Assembly: GCF_010093815.1 (NCBI RefSeq)
Contig: NW_022985559.1
Coordinates: 1,129,117 to 1,193,116 of the forward strand
Direction: 5' to 3'
DNA length: 64,000 bases
Origin: Pseudovirgaria hyperparasitica
Lineage: Eukaryota > Ascomycota > Dothideomycetes > Acrospermales > Acrospermaceae
The translations under genes and the position numbers were made by a program. Positions within the stretch are counted from its first letter, which is position 1. Every line of letters begins with the position of its first letter. The notes under the pieces were generated by a model that saw only the letters and a program-made list of their open reading frames with translations, ran no database searches and was not told where the DNA came from. Shown in pieces: positions 58,458 to 64,000 of the stretch.

Positions 58458-60424
58458 CTATTGCGGGTTGTTGGCGAATAATGTCGGGTTGTAATGCGCG
58501 TTGCCGAAGTCGAATGCAGATGAGTAGTCTAGGGTCTGATATGCAGTGGTGTAATCATATGCAGAATAGTCGCCCATAAGCGACGACGACGGGTCGAATT
58601 GGGGCTGATACAATTCTGGGGTGACAAGTGCAGTCGACGCCTGTATTGACGTGGTAGGAACCGAGGCAGATGATGGTAGTTGAGCAGTCGCATATTGTGG
58701 CACACCATGCTCGTCGACGATGTGGGAATGAGTGAAGTTGTACGGCACATCGCACGGGGACTGAGCTTCTTGGGTGTCGACGACGTCTCCATCGCTATTC
58801 GAAAATAAGGCGTCATTCGACACATGTACTTCGATCTCTTTCATCCAATGCTGCTTGAGATAGTCCATCGGCGGATCGTCACCACCGCCCTTACCACCAC
58901 GCTTTTCAGAATCATGCTTGCCTTTGCGGCCACGTTTGCGTGGGTGGAAATGGGCGCGGCGGAGGTGAGCAGCGGCATTATAATACGCACCATACTGCTT
59001 TCTATTGCGGCACTGCTTGCAGTTGGCGAGGAAGCGCTTGCCTTCTGAAGCATCGACAGTCACCCATACTTTTTTCACTGTCGCGTGCTTACGATCAACG
59101 TGCCTCCGAAGCTCATGCTCGCCACGGAACCCGTCAGGGTATTCATTGCAGTGGGGACATAGAGTCTTCGGGTGTTGAGGACGAATGTACGGAGCCTTCG
59201 TGATCTGAGCAACGTCTTTGGAAGAACCGTCTTGAGACTTGATGCGAACCATCTTGGTCTGACATGAAGCACGTGACGCAGCAGTTTCGGTAGCACTTTT
59301 AGGTGCTATCGGACGTGCTGCGGAGGCAAGAACCTCTTGCTTACGTTGTGAGCAGCGCGATTGTGTAGAGACAGCGCTCTGATACGATGTCGACCTTTGC
59401 ATCTCCTCCACTAGGTCCGACTGAGTGACTGATTGAGAGTATGGTGCTTCTTGGACACCATACGAAGACAACAAAGACTGTGGTTGATCCACCGCAGAAA
59501 CAAAAACAGGAGAAGTAATGAAATTAGAGTTTGAGCTCTCAAACTTTACATGATGGGACTCAGGAAATAGAGAAGACTCTCTAGTACACACGTTAGAGCA
59601 TGCAGAAACATTGGAATCAACACGAAGCATTTCAAAGGGAGTACTATTGTACGAAGTACCAGCAGAACTGTTTTCACAACTCAGTTGACTTTCCATAGCA
59701 GAGCTGGTAGGAGTGTCAATGCTACTTGCCGATTCCGTAGGAGAGGTTCCTCCATAGTGGAAATCGGGTTGGCCGAAGGATAGCTGAACCGCATCGGTAG
59801 TATAGTCGTCGACAGGACTGCTGATATATTGTTGGCGCGGGAGGAGGGAATCAGTGAAGTTTCGCTGAACGAAGGCCCCAGGCGAGTAAATATGCATATT
59901 CGGCGAGTTTGGGTTGGAGGCACCGTCAGATTTCGGCAAGTCGTTGGTAGGGCTCAATGTGTAGTACGAGTCGGTCCAGTCCAAGGATACATCAGTTTTG
60001 GGAGCATTCTGACCAAATGTTGAGGCAGACGCATCGGCGAAATTGGTGTAGATGTCGCCGCAAAAGCTTTCGGCTGGAGCAGATTGCGAGGAGGCGTTCA
60101 TATTACGATCTAGGGCTGTCGAGGTGTAACCCTAGCAGAGGTTAGAGAGATGGGAACGGTGAGGACCAAAAAACAGAGCCATACAGGGACATGTCGGGTG
60201 GCGATGGGACTTCCGTAGGATATACTCCGAGGGACGTGTGTGGTGGGCTGAGGATCGTCGAAGTGTTTGAGTTCGGAGAAAAGTTCTTGTTTGCGTTGGG
60301 ACCAACGCATCTGGAATTCTTCCTCGGATGGGCACTGATTCCGGACGGCCTTCATTTCCTCGAGAAGGACATTCTGAAAGGTAGCGTCAGTGGTCGAGGG
60401 GTGCATGATGGTATTGCTCGCCAT
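58458..60424 (-). CDS. C2H2 zinc-finger transcription factor (DUF7896-like)
   Basis: Two exons, 60424-60185 and 60131-58458 (53-nt intron, GTATGG donor, CTGCTAG acceptor), giving 637 residues. The start MASNTIMHPSTTD is followed by a helical segment (EEEFQMRWSQRKQELFSELK). The long centre is Ser/Gln/Tyr-rich and disordered, typical of an activation region. Near residues 400-475 are two fingers: CPHCNEYPDGFRGEHELRRH (C2H2), then a longer-spaced second one (FLANCKQCRNRKQYGAYYNA, AAHLRRAHFHPR), followed by a basic RKRGRKGKHD stretch. This pair is the fungal DUF7896-type arrangement. Target genes unknown. Large intergenic spaces lie on both sides: 5.6 kb downstream, 1.8 kb upstream. Confidence 0.88.
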
Positions 60425-62182
60425 TAGTCGATCGAGTGTTGAGATGTTGTGGGGTAACAAGTGTATCGAGTAGCAATATTGATAGCCTGGTGATGAACAA
60501 GGCTGCAGACACACGAAGATGATCAGCAAACACGCGAGGAGACGATCACGACTACAGGAAGATAGAGTGGGAGCTCATCCAGAAGCACATACCTAGTAAA
60601 TGCGGAGAAGGTTGTGAAGAAGTAAAGGAGGTTCTGAATGAAGCTGCGAATGAGTGACGCAGGAAAGCTAGGGCGAGCGGGAAATCGGGAGCAAAGGAGG
60701 ATGGGGAAGGGCGGGCCTTTTGAGCACGAGAGAGTGAGGGAAGTCCGACTGCGGAGACTCTGACTGCCACGTCAGGCGAGCACGCACACAAGGAAAAACT
60801 GACCAGGGCCCCAGGCAGCATTCAGGCAGGGATAATTACAGTACTGTACCTACCCGCTCGCTACTGCAGTAATCAATACCGGGTATCAGGTATTCTATCC
60901 CACAACTTTCACACTTCACACATAAACACCAGCCAACCACCGTTCATCCACCAGTCACTCCATCACCATCTCACAACCCAATCATGCTCATGATCCCAGA
61001 CTTGCAACTCAATCTATCGACTCGCCGGCTGCAGGCTTTGTTTCCTATTGGCTGCCCCATTCCTTTTTCCGGGCGCTGGCTGACTCTAATCGTAGCGTCT
61101 CGGCTGATCAGCTCGTCGATCCCTCCACTGTCGTAATCCGCTTTTCCTCTTTCTCTCTCCCACCATGACACGGACAGGGCACAAGAACAATTACGAAATG
61201 CCTTGGACTGGTTCCTTTTCTCGCACGTTATCGTAGCCTAGAACCTATACTGAGTATACTCACAAAGTGGTGGAGATATTAGCCATTGGAGGATGTAAAA
61301 CACCACGCCCCTCCACGTCCTCCCCTTCCGACAGGGCAGATCCATAGCCCTTGCATTCCTCCGACGCGCGATTTTGACGCTGGAGTCTGCCATCCAACTG
61401 CCACCCTCCGCAATAGTCATCGTGCATTTATGCTGCATTACATAACCCTCGCTCGCACCACCCGTCATGTCGTCGTTTCCAGACCGGTCTGCTACAATAC
61501 TTGCAACGGTGGCTCGCCTCCAAAGCTTTGGCTAGCACTCAAGAGATGATGACTTGGTCTGGCCCGTACCCCATGCCATCATGGCGCGAGACTAAACCAC
61601 CTCCTTGACCGGCAATCAACCTTCCGCAATCCTTCCATGTCTATGGGGCTGGAGAGCAAGGAGCATAATAGCACGAAGTACATCACGTCTCACATGGAAC
61701 GCACCCACCGGGTCAGCCCAAAGAAGGCAACCGCATCATTTCGTATGCAAGCTTTGTCTTATTTGTCCAAGCCACACCTCTCTCGTATTACTCCTCCACT
61801 TGGCAATAACCTCATCCCGGTGAAATGATGGCTTGCTTATCGCAATCTATTTCGCCTTCTATCCTGGTCGTCTAGGTCGCTCCAACTGACCGTGGCGCCT
61901 CAGCTTGCTGGGTATGTTCCGAGTTTCATCGTGTTGCCTGTTTATCCTGAACATGCCTCGTCATGACTCCGCCTCCAACACCACCTGTCCAAAATTCGAA
62001 TTTAACCAATCCCTGGTCTTGCAAGTCTTGATATTACAGTACGAGGCTGCCTTCGTATACCGTATATCAGGTGCCCATGTTTGGCACTAGGATCTCTTTT
62101 TTGTCTTGACTGTCACGAAAGCGATGCCTTGTCTTCTCTACGCTCTCTCGTCAAAATACTGTAACTTTAACCGCGCGCCTTC
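60425..62182. promoter_or_regulatory. 1.76 kb upstream region of the C2H2 gene
   Basis: Contains the C2H2 gene promoter and the 3' flank of the Ser-rich gene. CT-rich tracts occur at 60890-60970. Frames up to 90 codons are unsupported. Confidence 0.4.
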
Positions 62183-63763
62183 TTAGACCTGTCCATCTTC
62201 CATAAAGTCCTCATTAAAGTCGTCAAATTGGGCCGGATACGGCACTCCGCTGTAGCCACGCCAAGGCGTCAAACAATCCTGCCCCAGTATCTTTCTCCAG
62301 TGCCATGTACTGAGCCGTTCTGTCGCAGTCTCTCCATATTCTGATGTGGAGTACGTAGTCATTGTCTTTCCATACGTGTAGTTGCTCATCGACGAGCAGT
62401 AGGGTCTTAGCGGCTGATGACGCTTATGATCGTCCTCCCAGAACCTGTCGACGTCAGTATCTTTGCCGAAGATATCGTTGACTTCTCGCTGCAACATGTG
62501 CGCAACATGATTTTCCAACTCGACGATTTCGTCGTCGGTGATCTCGGGTGTCTCGGTTGATGGTGGCGACGGCTCTTGTCTTGTTGCAGTACAGCATTTG
62601 GTCATCCACACAAGGCTTGAGTCGTTCTCCAGGGCTGACATCTGCTCCGATGTTCGCTTCATATTGGAAGCCTTGGAAGTAATTGCTACAGTTCTCTCCA
62701 GTTCAGGTGATGTGCTGCTCACAGCAGGAGAATACCCAGCGCTAGCATCAGATTTCCTAACAGTCCGACAAGGTGAGTTCGATCTCGGAGAGTCGTATAA
62801 TCTCGTGTTAGGTGGTCCCTCCACCAGCTGTGCGGAACTCCCGCCATTGAGTCCCGATGTTGTACTATCAGGCCTGTCCTCATGCTTCGACTCTTTCGCG
62901 CTTTTTAGAACTTGGCGACGGTCTCGCGATTGTCGTTTGTCTCCACCATATTCCGATCCCACACGTGTCTGCGGGAACTCTTTCTCAGACCTTGTTGGTG
63001 ACGGCGGCATGTCAGGCATCGAGGACAGTGTGGTGATTGAGGTTGCATAAGATCTGGCAGATTCTGACGAAGACATGGAATCAGAGTGCTGCTTGTTCTT
63101 TGTCTCGCCACCTTTGTCCTTGTGTGGACTATGTCCTTTCGGCAACATCGGCATTGTTGACGAATGTACCAAGACTGGGATTGTGAAAGGTTTCATGGTC
63201 GCATAATCCGACGTTGCAACCGATCCAACGTCCTCTGTTTGCTCTGTCTCCATCTCTTTCTCTTCCAGTGGACTCACACACCTCGACGTACCCGTTGTAT
63301 TCGGCGTCGATGGTGATCTCGATGTCCGCGCGAGACGAGATCTTGTGCCAGTCGACGACACCGACGAAGGATTCTCTCCCTTCTTCATATCCGTCCCTAC
63401 CTCCTTCCTCGAACTCTTTCTCTCACGCCCAAACAGATCCGTAAACGACCACTCCCCGGCCGTCGAAACAGAAGCAAGCGAATGTCTCCAACTCCTCCCC
63501 GTGGTCGACCCCGAGCTCCGCGTGCCCTGCGTCTCCGTCGACGGCCTCACCATCTGGCACTCCATAACCGCGCTTGTCCTCCCACTCGTTGCGGCATTCG
63601 CAGGATCATGAAAGGAATCGATCCGGACCGCTCTCGGAGGCTCACTCTTCACCTTTCGCGCAGCCGCTCTGGCCTTTGCAGCTGCTTTCGCCGCCTTCGC
63701 CTCGCTCGCAAGTCTGGCTCGCTCGCGCGCCAGGAGATGGAGGTCGCTCTCGAACGTGGACAT
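62183..63763 (-). CDS. Ser-rich, mostly disordered protein of unknown function
   Basis: Single exon of 526 residues, 63763 to 62183. The N-terminus is a charged Ala/Arg/Lys helix (ESDLHLLARERARLASEAKA, then AKAAAKARAAARKVK), which could bind membrane or nucleic acid. A long Ser/Thr/Pro-rich region follows with many SP/TP sites (SRSPSTPNTTG, DMPPSPTRSE), likely phosphorylated. The C-terminal 130 residues look more ordered and conserved (EITDDEIVELENHVAHMLQR, EVNDIFGKDTDVDRFWED, GYSGVPYPAQFDDFNEDFME). I do not recognise the family. Confidence 0.65.
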   Translation of the reverse strand: MSTFESDLHLLARERARLASEAKAAKAAAKARAAARKVKSEPPRAVRIDSFHDPANAATSGRTSAVMECQMVRPSTETQGTRSSGSTTGRSWRHSLASVSTAGEWSFTDLFGRERKSSRKEVGTDMKKGENPSSVSSTGTRSRLARTSRSPSTPNTTGTSRCVSPLEEKEMETEQTEDVGSVATSDYATMKPFTIPVLVHSSTMPMLPKGHSPHKDKGGETKNKQHSDSMSSSESARSYATSITTLSSMPDMPPSPTRSEKEFPQTRVGSEYGGDKRQSRDRRQVLKSAKESKHEDRPDSTTSGLNGGSSAQLVEGPPNTRLYDSPRSNSPCRTVRKSDASAGYSPAVSSTSPELERTVAITSKASNMKRTSEQMSALENDSSLVWMTKCCTATRQEPSPPSTETPEITDDEIVELENHVAHMLQREVNDIFGKDTDVDRFWEDDHKRHQPLRPYCSSMSNYTYGKTMTTYSTSEYGETATERLSTWHWRKILGQDCLTPWRGYSGVPYPAQFDDFNEDFMEDGQV

Positions 63764-64000
63764 TTGTGGTGGTGGTGGTGGTGGCGGACCGGGCAGTCGT
63801 ACAAGCTATGTGACACGACGACAGAAACAACGAGAAAGAATCCCACACCTTCGTTTTCGGGGCGTTTCGGCTGTGCTTGTGTCAAGGATTGAGTGGCGGG
63901 AGATGGTGGATTTTCGCTTTGTTCATATAGCTTGTATATTCAACTCAAGGGCATGCATGCTTTTGTAAAAGAGATTTTTCGAACGCAATGTTGCTTGCTT
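63764..64000. other. Upstream flank at the right window edge
   Basis: A GGT microsatellite (63767-63786) lies immediately upstream of the Ser-rich gene's ATG, so it is in the 5' leader. The window ends before any further gene is seen. Confidence 0.5.

Overview
The window is nuclear DNA of a filamentous ascomycete (Pezizomycotina; a dothideomycete is my best guess, inferred only from general character). Reasons: genes on both strands are split by many 44-70 nt GT-AG introns with CTNAC/CTGAC-like branch sites, gene families are typical of moulds (fungal TF domain, Pth11/rhodopsin-like receptor, Cgr1, Ort1, TSPO, Ars2/SERRATE, UncA kinesin-3), and one AT-rich inverted-repeat element looks RIP-mutated. 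There is no sign of a bacterial or viral segment.

Layout. 1-7400: a fungal transcription-factor-like gene cut by the left edge (-), a ZIP zinc transporter (+), a possible gene relic, a degenerate TIR element, and a ten-exon amidase (+). 7801-11887: a cyclophilin (-), a secreted protein of unknown role with an awkward exon joint (-), and a promoter region carrying an 8-bp minisatellite. 11887-19614: a 12-exon full-size ABCB transporter (+), a small coiled-coil protein (-), a FAHD1-like hydrolase (+), and a coiled-coil protein (-). 20057-28838: a tRNA-like relic, kinesin-3 (-), Trm5 (+), and mitochondrial ribosomal protein mL54 (-). 29224-36205: a PX-domain protein of the yeast Ypr097w type (-) and Ars2/SERRATE (-). 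37073-42979: TSPO (+), a His-rich tail-anchored protein (-), Cgr1 (-), the mitochondrial ornithine carrier (+), and a PMP24-like peroxisomal protein (+).

From 43 kb the window is gene-poor. It holds a disordered protein with a repeated RRF-x-PE motif (+), a rhodopsin-domain receptor-like protein (+), a C2H2 factor (-), and a Ser-rich unknown protein (-). These are separated by 3.6, 2.9, 5.6 and 1.8 kb of non-coding sequence rich in simple repeats.

Most genes are unrelated housekeeping functions: tRNA modification, mitoribosome, rRNA processing, RNA biology, transport and motor proteins. I see no biosynthetic cluster and no clearly new multi-gene system. The best leads are the 30-residue-period repeat protein, the 5.6 kb convergent gene desert, the RIP-like TIR element and the frame problem in the secreted protein. 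Gene models were spliced by hand from splice signals and reading frame. Every model quoted as complete has a coding length divisible by three.
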